Notes under the pieces: generated by a model
Database searches by the model: none
The model's input: the letters and a program-made list of their open reading frames with translations, nothing else
Told to the model about the DNA's origin: nothing
Assembly (NCBI GenBank): GCA_021904315.1
Contig: CM038910.1
Span: 22,826,256-22,890,255, forward strand
DNA length: 64,000 nucleotides
Direction: 5' to 3'
Source: Sphagnum magellanicum
Taxonomy: Eukaryota > Streptophyta > Sphagnopsida > Sphagnales > Sphagnaceae
Shown: one piece after another, positions 51,641 to 62,625 of the stretch
Layout of the letters: each line of letters begins with the position of its first letter
Numbering within the stretch: position 1 is the first letter of the stretch
Program-made: the position numbers and the translations under genes

Positions 51641-53900
51641 TGTATAATTTACAAAAATAAAAAACAAACACAAAAAATTGGAAAAATTGTTTTCTAATTG
51701 CAATTCAATTTGCAACTAATGTGCAACTAAAATATTTAAAGTTCATATGTTTTATTTTTGAATTTCATTTTACAAACTATAAATAAAAGTTATAGTTTTT
51801 TGCATGCTCACATTAAAATACATGTGTTAATTTGGGATGAACTCAAAAAAACATAACCCTAAAAATAAAACACAAAATAAAAATCTTTGCATGGATACTA
51901 TTTAGTTCACCTACTTTTCTACTTTCTTACTTCATTACCTAGCTAGGTAGGTAAACTTAGGTATGTAGTGTAAATGGGTATGTAGGTGTGTAAGTATGTC
52001 CTACCTACCTTCTTAAATATGTAGGTAGGACCTACCAACTTACTTATACCTATGTATTGGCCCACGTAGCTATGTAAATAGATTTCTATCATTTTAATTT
52101 TTTCAAAATTTGATGAATATGCCACCCCATAGCAACTATCGATTAAACCACATGTCACAATTTAATACCATATAGAATGAATAATCATATTGGATGGTAG
52201 AGATCAATATTTCAAAAAGAAAATATTTTTCATTCAAAAATCCCCATAGTGCCACATGTTAAAATCTGATGGATCAATGACAAATAACGTCAACATGACA
52301 TTACCATGATAGTTGCAAATTAATTGTATAGAGTTGCAAGATACTTTTTCCTACATAGTTGTAATTGAATAGTGAGTTGAATATGTAAACGGTTTCACAT
52401 ATGGTGAGTTACATCCATTGCAACTCATACAACTTGTCTAATAGCACTCAAACTTATAAAAATATGTTGAGTTGTAACAAATTACAAATGTTCATTACAA
52501 TTTAAAAACCCAATTACAAGGTTAGTTGCAAAACACCCCATTTTTTCATAGTGACCAAAAAAAATTCACAAACATAATAAGTAAATCTTTAAGCATGATA
52601 CCAATTTTATCACCATGTTTCAATGTATAATAATTCCCAAAATTCTAGCTTTAAATGTTATGGGATTTTTTATGTAAATTCTAGAATTGTTTGATTGTTT
52701 ACGACAACTCATTATGTTGTATTAAATTTGCACATTAAAAATTAAATTTATATATGGGGATTTTAAAATGTGATTTGTTTTTTTATGTTATTGTACTTTA
52801 TTTTGAATTCACTTGCTAAAGGAATTCAATTGTATGTGTTGTATGATGACAATTGACCAACATTGTGCATGTTGTAATTGCTTGTTAAACTTGCCATTTA
52901 ATGATATTAATTAACTCATTTAGGAATAGGTCTTATTGAACTTTTATTTGGTAATTCACTTGGAACTTGAACATCTTGAAGTTACTTGAGTTCAAAAAAT
53001 AATGTGAAAGAATGTCTTAAATCTTGAAAAGGACATTAATGGATCCCCTTCTATGAATTTGCAACTTCAAATTCTTCTAAAGAGTTGGGTACATATTCAT
53101 CATTTGCAATGAATCATATGACCCTTCAAAATGGGTGGCCCAAAGTAAGTTAAGCTTATGATGATTTGCCTTGTAAAGGTTGTAACGTCTTATGTATAGC
53201 AAACATGCATTGAACATTATGCAAACAAATTAACAATTAATCGTCAGAATAAAAGGGTAAACACCTACATTCTCTAAGGATGGCATGCATTTTCAAAGTT
53301 ATGTATATTTTGGCTTTCAAAACAATGTTGAAGGTAAAAATATGTATTGAGTTTGATTTCTAATATTTGCACATGAAGAATCCTCAATGGGCCTTTCATT
53401 GCAATTGATGGAGCTTCCAAGTACACTAAAAAAAACTTTGATTTCTTTCAATTTCATAAATGTCTAAGGAATGGGATTTTAAACAACCATGCTTATGTTG
53501 GCAACAATGGTGATTTGGCAGGCTATGGGATATCTTATTGCCAAGAGATGTTTAAAAAGGTTTGGGTGATGATCTTTTTGTTGGGGGTGTTCTTAACCAT
53601 CATAAGTTCCAACTTCCTTCTTGCATTTCTCTTAGGGTCCAAAGGATTTTCCAATTCTACTAATATATGAGAATGGAACTGCATGAAAATGTTGCAAAGC
53701 TCGATGTGGAAAAAAGTTTGAACATGTAGACATGTATATGTTTGTTTAGAAAAATTAAATTGATTTTCAGACCCCATCCCAACTAAAGGAAATGTTCAAA
53801 TGCAGATAGTCTATTCTTCAATATCAAAACCTTTGCAATCACCAAAGCAATCCACACAAAAATTCTTCTTATGTCGGTGCTTGGAAATTAATCGATTTAT
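51641..53900. other. AT-rich intergenic DNA, no gene seen
   Basis: Continuation of the desert. It holds the TACC/GGTA-rich segment listed separately. Frames around 51943-52158 and 53535-53777 are short and without family resemblance. Composition begins to normalise after about 53.9 kb. Confidence 0.5.
51930..52080. repeat. TAGG/CCTA-rich fold-back segment
   Basis: The segment alternates aggtaggta, gtatgtaggtgtgtaagta and tcctacctacc, then atgtaggtaggacctacc. TAGG-rich and CCTA-rich stretches face each other and can pair (ggtaggacctacc is a perfect palindrome). The same tetranucleotide theme makes the hairpin at 63790-63833, so they may belong to one simple-repeat family. Confidence 0.55.
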
Positions 53901-55563
53901 TCTTATCATTTTATCTGAATGGTAGGTATTTCCATTTGGCATTGTGAGGTCATGAAGAAATCATGCTTTGAGTTGGAATCCAAGACTCTCACAATAATTC
54001 TCCACATTGGGTGTGTGCTAAATCTGATGTCTTCAAGGTGTACACAAAAATTGTCTTGTTCACAAAACAGAAATATGTTGGTGATAGTAAGCTTCTCTAA
54101 ATTATCACAAGAATTGGACCAAATCAGTCAGAGAGATTCGCAATTTGCACCTGAAATTGACAAAAGGGTCAGGTGCTACCTGTTATCCTTGGGTTCCTTC
54201 ACCTTCAGATCCAGGGGAGAGACATGTCTCCAGGTAGAACATCGGCAACAACCACCATGATGCCTCTGCCTTCACCCTGAATATGATGCTCTGCATATTG
54301 TCAAAGCTGGAAACTAAGTTCTCGTTGAAGGGAGACAATTGGTTGTCTCCAAAGACAGATCTCTTGTTTTTCAAACAGCTGCAGACTTTTTGTAACATGC
54401 AGACACCTTCCTAATAAGCTCACTGTGAAGTACTTATGACAAAGAACCAACAGGTTGATCATGAGCTGAGTCGTACCTCGTTCCCAGTCCTCCTGAACTG
54501 CCATTACGCAGGTGTGGAGATCTGGATGGCGACCTCCAATTTCTCTTCTTTGTTTGAAGAGGTTGAAGGCAACTATTGGAACTTGGGTTGTATACATTCA
54601 CCAATGGGCCCTTTGGGTCCAAGCGGCGGCCTAAGCAGATCGTTTCCAGCAGAAGGAGGGAGCCTGACCAGTTGACATAAAATTTCCGGGGGAAGTTTTC
54701 TCTGACCAGTGTGAAATCACAAGGGCTAAGGGTTGCCAAACGCAAGGGAAAGGCCATCATCAAGTGCAGCTGGTGACGGTTGACCGTTGGTTTCTGCGCA
54801 CGCGCACGCTCGCATCCCACCACCACGATGAACCCACTACACCCCCTACAAAGACAACCCCACAACATCATGAAGAAGCAGCAGGAACGAGGAGGCGTAA
54901 GTACAAGGAGCAAGCATGCTTCTTCTTCTTCACTATGGCCAGTTGCGGCACCTGCATGCGCTATTGTGCTTGGGGACGGAGACGAAGTCGGGACTTACGC
55001 AAGTCGTCGTGGCGCGCGGCCGGGGGGAGCCCAGTGACAGCGATCGCAAGGAGACAGGAAGCGATTTCTAGGAGAAGAGAGAGGCAACGCTGCACCAAGG
55101 AACGACAGAGGGAGCAGGCCGAGCAGAAGCGATTGCAGCAGCGACTCAGTCGGATGAAGAAGAAAGCATTGGCACAAAGGCGGCGAGAAAAGGAAACAAA
55201 TGATCATCAGCAGATGACGGAGACAGATTTGACGCAGAAACAGCTTGAACATTCGACCGGAAAGGAGAGGAGCGCTATGAGGTTGAAAAGGAAAGAATCA
55301 ACAAATGTGCGCGAGAAGCCTGCGAGGAACTGTCAAAGCTCTAGACGCCAGAAAAGGAAAGTAAGACGGTGACTCCGACAGAGAACAACGACTAGAATCT
55401 GTTAGGAATTCGCTTTTCTTAGAGGTAAGAGCAGTACTCGGAGACTGCAGAGTAGTAGAGAAACACAGGCGATCGGTAGACAAGAGTACCCTGGGAAACT
55501 TCACATCAGAAAGAAGAGGAGGAGGAAGAAGAATCTCTAAACCAAATATTTAGAAGAAGCTGG
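53901..55563. other. Upstream region of the UTR3-like gene
   Basis: From about 54.2 kb the sequence becomes GC-richer, with CG dinucleotides, a change also seen at the other gene starts in this window. The 5' leader of the transporter probably lies in 55.4-55.56 kb, which is purine-rich (gaggaggaagaag near 55518). No TATA box was assigned. It contains the doubtful basic frame listed separately. Confidence 0.4.
54764..55372 (+). other. Doubtful 202-codon frame rich in Arg, Lys, Gln and Glu
   Basis: The frame runs from an ATG at 54764 to a stop ending at 55372. The second half is highly charged (for example RRRERQRCTKERQREQAEQK) and would form a coiled coil if translated. No family is recognised. 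The purine-rich DNA makes such composition expected by chance, and the frame ends 191 bp before the transporter start codon. It could be an upstream frame in the leader, a separate small gene or noise. Confidence 0.2.
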
Positions 55564-57645
55564 ATGCGAGGCCAGGGAAAGAAAGGCGGTAGTCACGAGG
55601 ATGAATATTCAAGCGGCGATGACATGGTCGTTGCGCCACCATCATCGTCAAAGATGGCGCCGGAGTCACATGCATGGAAGACACTCACATTCTTCCTCTG
55701 CGTGGTGGCCATCTATGCTTCCTACATCTCACAGGGTGTACTTCAGGAGAAATTGTCAGTACTAGATCCTCTCTTATTGTTCAAAGTTGTAAACTTTAAA
55801 CTGGATTGAACATTGCAAGTTGTTGTAGCCGGTGTGCACGTCCCGGTGTGTATGACTGGAGCACACGCGTCATCGACGACCAAGAAACAGAATCAGTTGT
55901 AAAGAGGGGAGACACAAATCCCGCAACAAGCTAAGCTTGGATCAAGAGCACATCATGGCCATATCACTTGTAAACTAATTTTTAAGTGTTGCTTGTTTTG
56001 TGCGTACAGATCAACCAAGAAATATGGGCAAGATGGACAAAGATTTCAGTACCTCGCGTTCCTACACCTGCCGCAATGCGCCATGTGCTTCCTTTGGTCG
56101 TTCTCCAGTAAGAACAAAATCCATTTGTGATCAAATTCATTGCTTCAAAACATCATGGAATTGCAAACTTCTTTAATTATATATACTTATAAAGTATATT
56201 CTCATAATCCAATTCTAAGGACTCCACTTATATTTAAATAAATTATAATTCTTTTGTTTTTCTTTTCAATAAGTTGAACCTTATTTTTCTTCACATCATT
56301 CAAGGAAAAAAAATGGAAGTTAACTACTTCTTCTTCCCATGGCTCCATAGATCATTAGAATTCAAAAACAGATTACAACTTTTCCTTGATCATGTATACC
56401 AGATTTGTGAAATAAACTGTCCAGACCAAAAAGAATGATCTTGCCAGGAGACTTACAACAACAGTGCACTGGGTGTTCAGGTGGTGTTGTTGAACATGTC
56501 ATGTGTTTTTATGGCTGCTTCTTGGTTGTTGTTGTTGTGTTTGGCGTGCAATTCAGTGCTCTCAATATGGCAAGGACAGCCAAGATCAAAGCCTCCTCCC
56601 CTGAGAGCTTATTGTGCTCCTAGTGTATCCAACAGCATTGGACCTGCATGTGGTATTCTCGCCTTGAGATACATCAGCTTTCCTGCACAGGTTGTATACT
56701 AGATTCCATAACATGAATCCCAGCTTCTTCCATCCCTCAGTTTTAAGCTCCAGGGACTTTCATGTTCTGAAAATCATTTCAGAGTCCAGAAGCTGGTTTT
56801 GTGCCTGTCATTGAGGAAATAAGTTCATGAATCCAGCAGCTCCCTTACTTACCGATGTTACAGATTGTCACATTTATTATACAGGATATTGTTCGATCTT
56901 GGTAGCTTTGATTCTTTATTTATTGCAAATGCTCTACTTCTCTTTGCATCCTTGCCAATGGGAGTAAGTCATATGTATTTTTGCTTACATTGTGTCCTGA
57001 AACAAACCTTGCTTGTTTTCTTGTTACAAACAGGTTCTGGCTAAATCCTCCAAGATGATTCCAGGTATTACAATATTTTTCTTCTTCATTCTTGGACAAA
57101 CCAGAACAAGTTTTAAAAGGTTCTGCAAATTTGAAAATGCTGTCAGGCTCTCTCTGCTTGTCACTCCTCTTCTGGGCCATCCATCCAACAATCTGTCTAC
57201 TGCTAATTCTATGAGGATTCAGATTGAAGTAAAAGACATAAGCTGAATTGATAAATGTTTTCGAGAGATCAAAATAACTGATCCCTAGGAGTGGGGGAGT
57301 GTGGCAGTAATGCTGATGGGAGCAATTGTGTATGGCGTGCGTTACACTCTACAGGAGTATCTGTGCACATTGTTGGTAGCAGGTGGTGTGTCTATTTTTG
57401 CTCTAGGCAAAGTAAGTTTCTTCTCCTTCACTTCCAATGTCTATAAGATCTCATTGATTCAAAACCATCAGTGAAATTAGTAAAGATGCAACGAATGGCT
57501 GCAATTTTCTTCTTTGGGTGGTGCAGAATACATCAATTTCAAGCAAAGTTGCCAGCCCCAATGCCCCCCTTGGTTATGGTCTGTGTTTACTCAACCTGGG
57601 CTTGGATGGATTCACAAATGCTAGTCAAGACTCTCTCACTGCAAG

Positions 57646-57681
<36 letters not shown>

Positions 57682-59286
57682 CCCACATGTCTATCATTGC
57701 ACTAGGATAATTTCTTGGAAACAAAAAATTTCAGTTGTCAGCTGTGAATTGCTCTCAGTGGCCACAAACATGTACTTAAATGCAGCTGCTGTACCGAATT
57801 CTGAGTCTTGGAGCTACCCATAGTGTTCTCCATGTCAGAGGGACATCTATTGTTTAACACAAAGATTCAGAAAGCGAGGACAGCATTTCAATACCTTTTG
57901 TGTTCAAAGAGGACTACCATCACTGTTGTCTGCAATCTTGAGGGTTTTGTCCCAGTTTGAAAGCATGAAACACCTTATTTGCACTTAGGGTGCATATATG
58001 CCACCTGAAAGTTTGAGGTTTGCACGTAAATAGCACATCCATTGACCAATTGACCCACTATCCTAGCATGTTTATCCACCATCTTGGTGAGTGCCACCCC
58101 CATCCAGCATAATAGGTGACTCAGTAGACTGAAAAGTGCCAGTCACAACCCTTTTGATGTGCAGTTGGCTGTCATAATAAATTTGCTTGTCCTAAACCTT
58201 AACTGCCAATGGTCATGGATTGCTGTATAAGTTGTGAAAAGTTGCAAAGACATGGAAACACTCTCCCTTCATTTGATCACAATGAATGGGGTTGGAATAG
58301 TGGGTGGGCGGTTTTCATGGCAATGCAGCCTTATGGCCAAAATAAATTCAAAAGATGGTTCAAGCAAGGAATCCAACGCATTGGGTTTGACTAACTAACT
58401 GCGATCAAAACTGGAAAGGATTTGGATATGTTTCGATGTCATAAGTTATCCACTTGTCCCTGGATACAAATTATGTAAATTGGAAGGAGATTCTCTGCAA
58501 TAATCTCTTAAGAGTCTTTCCAGGTTCTTGTGTTTTGTAGGTGTTCATTGTGTTTCAATCTGCTAATCATATGGCTGTCCATTGTGAGTTCAGGCTAGTG
58601 ACTCTGGGGTGAGCCAAATAAAAGTGTCCCAGGTCAGGAAGAATACTGCCTGTGGAGCAATTTGTTCATTCATGTCTCACTCTCTCTAGTCTTCTTGTTT
58701 TACAGTGCTGGTGGACCTTGTGCAGGGAGCTAATTATGATTCTTTTGGCTATGGTGGAGACAGGTACCAGCATATCAATGCATGGCACATCATGATGGGG
58801 ATGAACCTATGGGGCACAATATACATGTCTCTCTTCATGTTTTTGGTACCTGGTGCAGGTGGTTTTCCAGCCTGGAGCTTTTGTGCCTCTCACCCAGATG
58901 TCAGCTGGGACATTTTTTGGTTCTGTTTATGTGGGGCAATTGGCCAAAATTTCATCTTCCTGACCATCAGCCGCTTTGGAGCCCTGGCAAACACAACAGT
59001 TACTACGACACGGAAGTTTGTGAGTATTCTCATCTCCTCCATCTGGAACAAAAACTCTCTCTCCATGCAGCAATGGACTGGGGTGTGCATGGTCTTTGGG
59101 GGTCTCTCTTATCAGATCGGGCTTACATACCAGAAGAAACGTCGGCAGGCCACAGAAGGAAGAGTCACTGTGTCTTCAGTTGGGACTCAAACTCCTCAAC
59201 GAGGGCGCAGTCCAGTTAGCCACCATAGAGGGCGTAGCCCAAGTATCCATAGAGCACGTAAAAGACACTACTACCTCCACCGATGA
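55564..59286 (+). CDS. UTR3-like UDP-galactose/UDP-glucose transporter, seven exons
   Basis: A nucleotide-sugar/triose-phosphate-type carrier (SLC35B1-like) that moves UDP-sugars into the ER/Golgi lumen. Exons: 55564-55754, 56010-56107, 56557-56690, 57034-57064, 57308-57411, 57527-57645, 58764-59286; all GT-AG and in phase, giving 399 residues (Arabidopsis UTR3 is about 330). Landmarks match UTR3 in order: YISQGVLQEKLSTKKYGQDG, FLWSF, SNSIGPACGILALRYISFPA, QVLAKSSKMIPVMLMG, SPNAPLGYGLCLLNLGLDGF, TNASQDSLTARYQHINAW, GMNLWGTIY, CLCGAIGQNFIFLTISRFG, NTTVTTTRKFVSI and VCMVFGGLSYQI. Extra length is an N-terminal acidic/Ser segment of about 30 residues before MAPESHAWK (the true start could be that second Met) and a basic Arg/Ser C-terminal tail of about 50 residues in place of the usual short Lys-rich end. 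Confidence 0.94.
57647..57677. repeat. (CT)n run next to the donor of intron 6
   Basis: About 14 CT dinucleotides start immediately after the GT donor at 57646 of the transporter gene, within its longest intron (57646-58763). A pyrimidine run at a 5' splice site is unusual, but the in-phase join to the RYQHINAW exon supports the donor. Confidence 0.8.
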
Positions 59287-60183
59287 AGATACCTAGACTT
59301 CTTTCCAAGCTGTTATGCATAATTGCAGCAAAAGGGGTTGATGGCTCAAGATTCATGGCTTCAGGAAAACTCAGGAGTTGTTGCAAACAACTCAAGGAAA
59401 AGGCTATTTGCTCAGGTACTTTGATGATGAGACATGAGATTATTCCCAAAGAAGGATATGGAATCCAAATGTAGCAAATCCTTGAACAAGAATTGGACAG
59501 TTATGTACACAAGATTTGACCATGCAAAGAAGCTCAAACTCTTCAAAAGTTATTAGGTTGCACTGTGCCCAGTGAGAGTTTTCCAACTTGATGTTCCAAA
59601 TCTGTCAGCTCCACATTTCAAGGTAATCAGTCATACAAGCATATCCCCTAAGATAGTGTCAAAAACTTCCAAAACCAGCAAAGGACAAAAGACTTGATCT
59701 GTAGTAGATCAAGTCCCAAGATACATGAACCAGGTTAAATGTCACGCAGCAGTTGCACACAGTCTTCCCATGTTGACAAACATCCATGTCTGAAGTATCA
59801 ACTGCAAACAGAAAATCTCCAAGAATTGGCAATGAATGTCTGTTGTTGTCCAGTACAGTACAAGCAATATGAGCATCACATTTCATCAATGTCAAAACCA
59901 TAGCTTCCCTTTATTGTCTAAACAGAAATGCACCTCAAGCATGTCCAATACATAACAAAGACCATCCTAATGCATTTCTATAGAAACCTCCTATGGACAT
60001 AGAACAGATCTGGGAATACATTGTACAGGTTCCTAGGCTCACCTCTATCTTGAGGTCCAGACTGTTGTACACATATCAAAAAGAGAGAGCTTCAAGTGAA
60101 AATAGCAACTTCCTGAAATTTTAACAATCTGTTTGTCTGGTTCTGCCTACATGCAAAAGTCTCTAGAAGTGAAAAGTTGCTAC
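59287..60183. other. Intergenic between convergent genes, no gene seen
   Basis: It holds the 3' regions of the transporter (+) and the LC8 gene (-). The short minus-strand frame at 59659-59901 has no family resemblance. Confidence 0.5.
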
Positions 60184-61021
60184 CTATGCAGCACCTCTGA
60201 AGAGCATCACAGCCAGTCTTCCTAAACAGAAGTGGATAAAGGAACCAGAGGAGTGTGTTATGTAGGATCCAAAACTTGTTCCAGAAACACACTGCCATCC
60301 TGGACCGTATGTCTTGTCGAATTGCTGTAAAACCATGTAAAAGCATGTAAACAGTTTGTGAGATCAGAAATGCAGCCTGTTTCAACTCGCATATCTTTCC
60401 TTTTTGCATGCATCTCCTTATTGCTCAGTTGGAGAATGTTGGTTGCTGTTATATCCAGTGAGAAGAGAATAGACTTAGGAGCACCAGAACTTAGAAAGGC
60501 TTAATATGAAATACCATCCGAAGAGGGACTGAAGTTTCCTGGAGTTTTGCAATCATAGAAGGCATCTTCAAGAGTCTGATGTAATAGTAACTGAGAAAAG
60601 AGTTTATATATTTATCTACCGCACAACAGAGTCATGAACCAGTGATAGGCAACATTATTGCCAGTTGCACTTTTCTATCCAAAACATGTGAAGCCCTGTA
60701 CTGTACACTAATGACTTGCTGCATTGTCATAAGGGAATAAGGCACCGCGCATCCAGACATAATGGAGCAGAAAGGAGGACAGTCCCAAAACAATAAGCAA
60801 AGAAAGATATAACATTGACATGACAAATAGGCAGGACGAAATTGAATGAATTAACTCGAATATCACAAAAGAGAGAGACGTACCTTCTTGATGTAGCAAG
60901 CAATATCTTTGCAGTCACTGATTTCATGCAAGTCTAGTGCCTCCGATGCACAGCGCATTGCATGTTCCTGCATCTTCTGAGGCATGTCTGTCTCGCCAAT
61001 CACAGCCTTGCCCTCCAACAT
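60184..61021 (-). CDS. LC8-type dynein light chain, two exons
   Basis: LC8 (DYNLL) is a small dimeric hub protein first found in dynein. Plants that lack cytoplasmic dynein keep it as a dimerisation hub. Exons: 61021-60884 and 60324-60184, GT-AG and in phase, 92 residues (family about 89-93 in the core). Exon 1 reads MLEGKAVIGETDMPQKMQEH, then AMRCASEAL and KDIACYIKK. Exon 2 reads QFDKTYGPGWQCVSGTSFGS, then YITHSSGSFIHFCLGRLAVM and ends LFRGAA. The alignment is complete to the end of the fold. WHCIVG of most members is WQCVSG here, so the usual buried His of that motif is Gln. The gene converges with the transporter. Confidence 0.94.
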
Positions 61022-62545
61022 CCTAAGAATTCTTATCTTCACTTGGATGAGTGCAGCCTCAGTGCAGCGCTACAACCTTCAACAACAAATCAACCGCAAT
61101 TTATTTGCCCGAGCAAGAAGTAGAAGAACTTTCGTCTGAAACATATTAGACTACTACAATGCTTTGGTGCTGTGTAGACGCTAACTAGCTCTTCTTCCGC
61201 AATTTTGAGACAACGCAGTGGTTTGAAGCTTTTAAAGATTGCTGTCTCGAGACTTCTCCAGAGCAAGAAGATGCAAGGCCGAGTGTGGAAGAGCATTACA
61301 TAATCTCTCAAGTTCATGCGATCTTGGTCTCGAACATACTGCAGTAACTCTCTCGAAAGCCGTCAGTCTGTTGCTGACAACAAGGGGACACGGGCCAAAT
61401 CTAGAAAAAAAGAAAACTTCGAGCCCAGAAAGAGCATAGCCCAACGGCAGGGGATACTATTTTCCCTTATGTATTAAACCCAGAATATAGTGCAAAGCAA
61501 AAGCAGAATAGAGCAAGCTGCTGCAGAGTACAGACTTAACCCCGCTACAAAGAGAGCTCAGATAGTACGTCGGTCTTACCAGCCAATCAAGGAGCGTTCT
61601 GGAGACGTTAAAAATTGCGCGATTGTCAAGCTACTCGTGGTCCGATGCTGGTTCGAAAGAAGAGCAAAACAGACTCTGCTCCGTTAACAAACACAAGACA
61701 AAAACGCCTCTACAAGAACGAGACAACACCGCAGGATGACCCAGGGACGGAGCCAGTGATTAGGATACAAACATAGCGCCAAATCCCAATCCTTGATGAT
61801 CCCCAATTATGCGCACTCGACCTTGGCACCCGTGTTTCCACGAGAGGAATCTCCGCCCTGGAACTGCTTCCACCTGACTCTTCCAGTTCTCCTCTTGTTA
61901 TATCGCAAGAAATCAGCTGTGGCCAAGTTCAAATTCTATGACTACTCTTGACAACAACTTCAATGCCAACTGCTCTCGTCACTGACAGCCAAGCGCCTCA
62001 TCTCCAGTGGACGCAAACACGAAAACATAAAATCTCCGCGAATCATCAAATCAATCATCACCTCATAAGTAATATCCGGGGGGTAAATAGATCAGGTACC
62101 TCCGAAAATCACTGGGCATAAACTGAAGTTGCCGTATTAACTTTTCCCCCAATGGGACTTACTGTCACCCTGATCTAATTCCTTCAAGTCTTTTAGACCG
62201 ATGGTCAAGGCCCAAGGGGGCAGCCCTCTATTTGGGAACGGCCCTGTCGTTGGGCGATATCCTCCAGGTAAAAGACCTACACCTATTTTTATAGTGTAAT
62301 CCGGGGGCACCTTACCCAAAATATTTTGCCAAGCGCTGTTTACGAGGCATTTCAAAAAACGTAACAACCTCGGAGAGAATTCTTAGTGTATTTGTAGGGC
62401 ACCTCGAATATGGGAATTTGATCACTACGGTGGATCGCCCAAGGGCGAGGAAAATTCCCTTTCACGAGGGTTTTTTCCCGGAAGATTTTCATTTCTATGA
62501 TTACCTCGATTATGGTAACATTGAGTACCTCGAGTGTTACGCAAT
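61022..62545. other. LC8 upstream region and intergenic DNA, no gene seen
   Basis: The first few hundred bases will hold the LC8 leader and promoter; no TATA box was fixed. From 62.36 kb there are several short self-complementary motifs (gattacctcgattatggtaac, gggaattt paired with aaattccc at about 62412-62459) that look related in style to the palindrome at 62546-62625. Confidence 0.45.
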
Positions 62546-62625
62546 GCCCTGCTGTCAGAGAATTACTGCGTGGACCTCGGGCTCCGCCCTCGGTGCTCAC
62601 ACAGTAATTCCCTGATAGCACGGGC
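62546..62625. repeat. 80-bp near-perfect palindrome, probably a MITE-like element
   Basis: The left arm gctgtcagagaattactgcg pairs with the right arm acagtaattccctgatagca, with outer gccc/gggc continuing the stem. The centre gacctcgggctccgccctcg is itself palindromic, so almost the whole 80 bp can fold into one stem. The cctcgggct core resembles the centre of the element at 8332-8436. Confidence 0.65.

Noticed and set aside
61640..61665. A second ggttcgaa motif near the LC8 upstream region
   Set aside because: No matching tRNA body around it.
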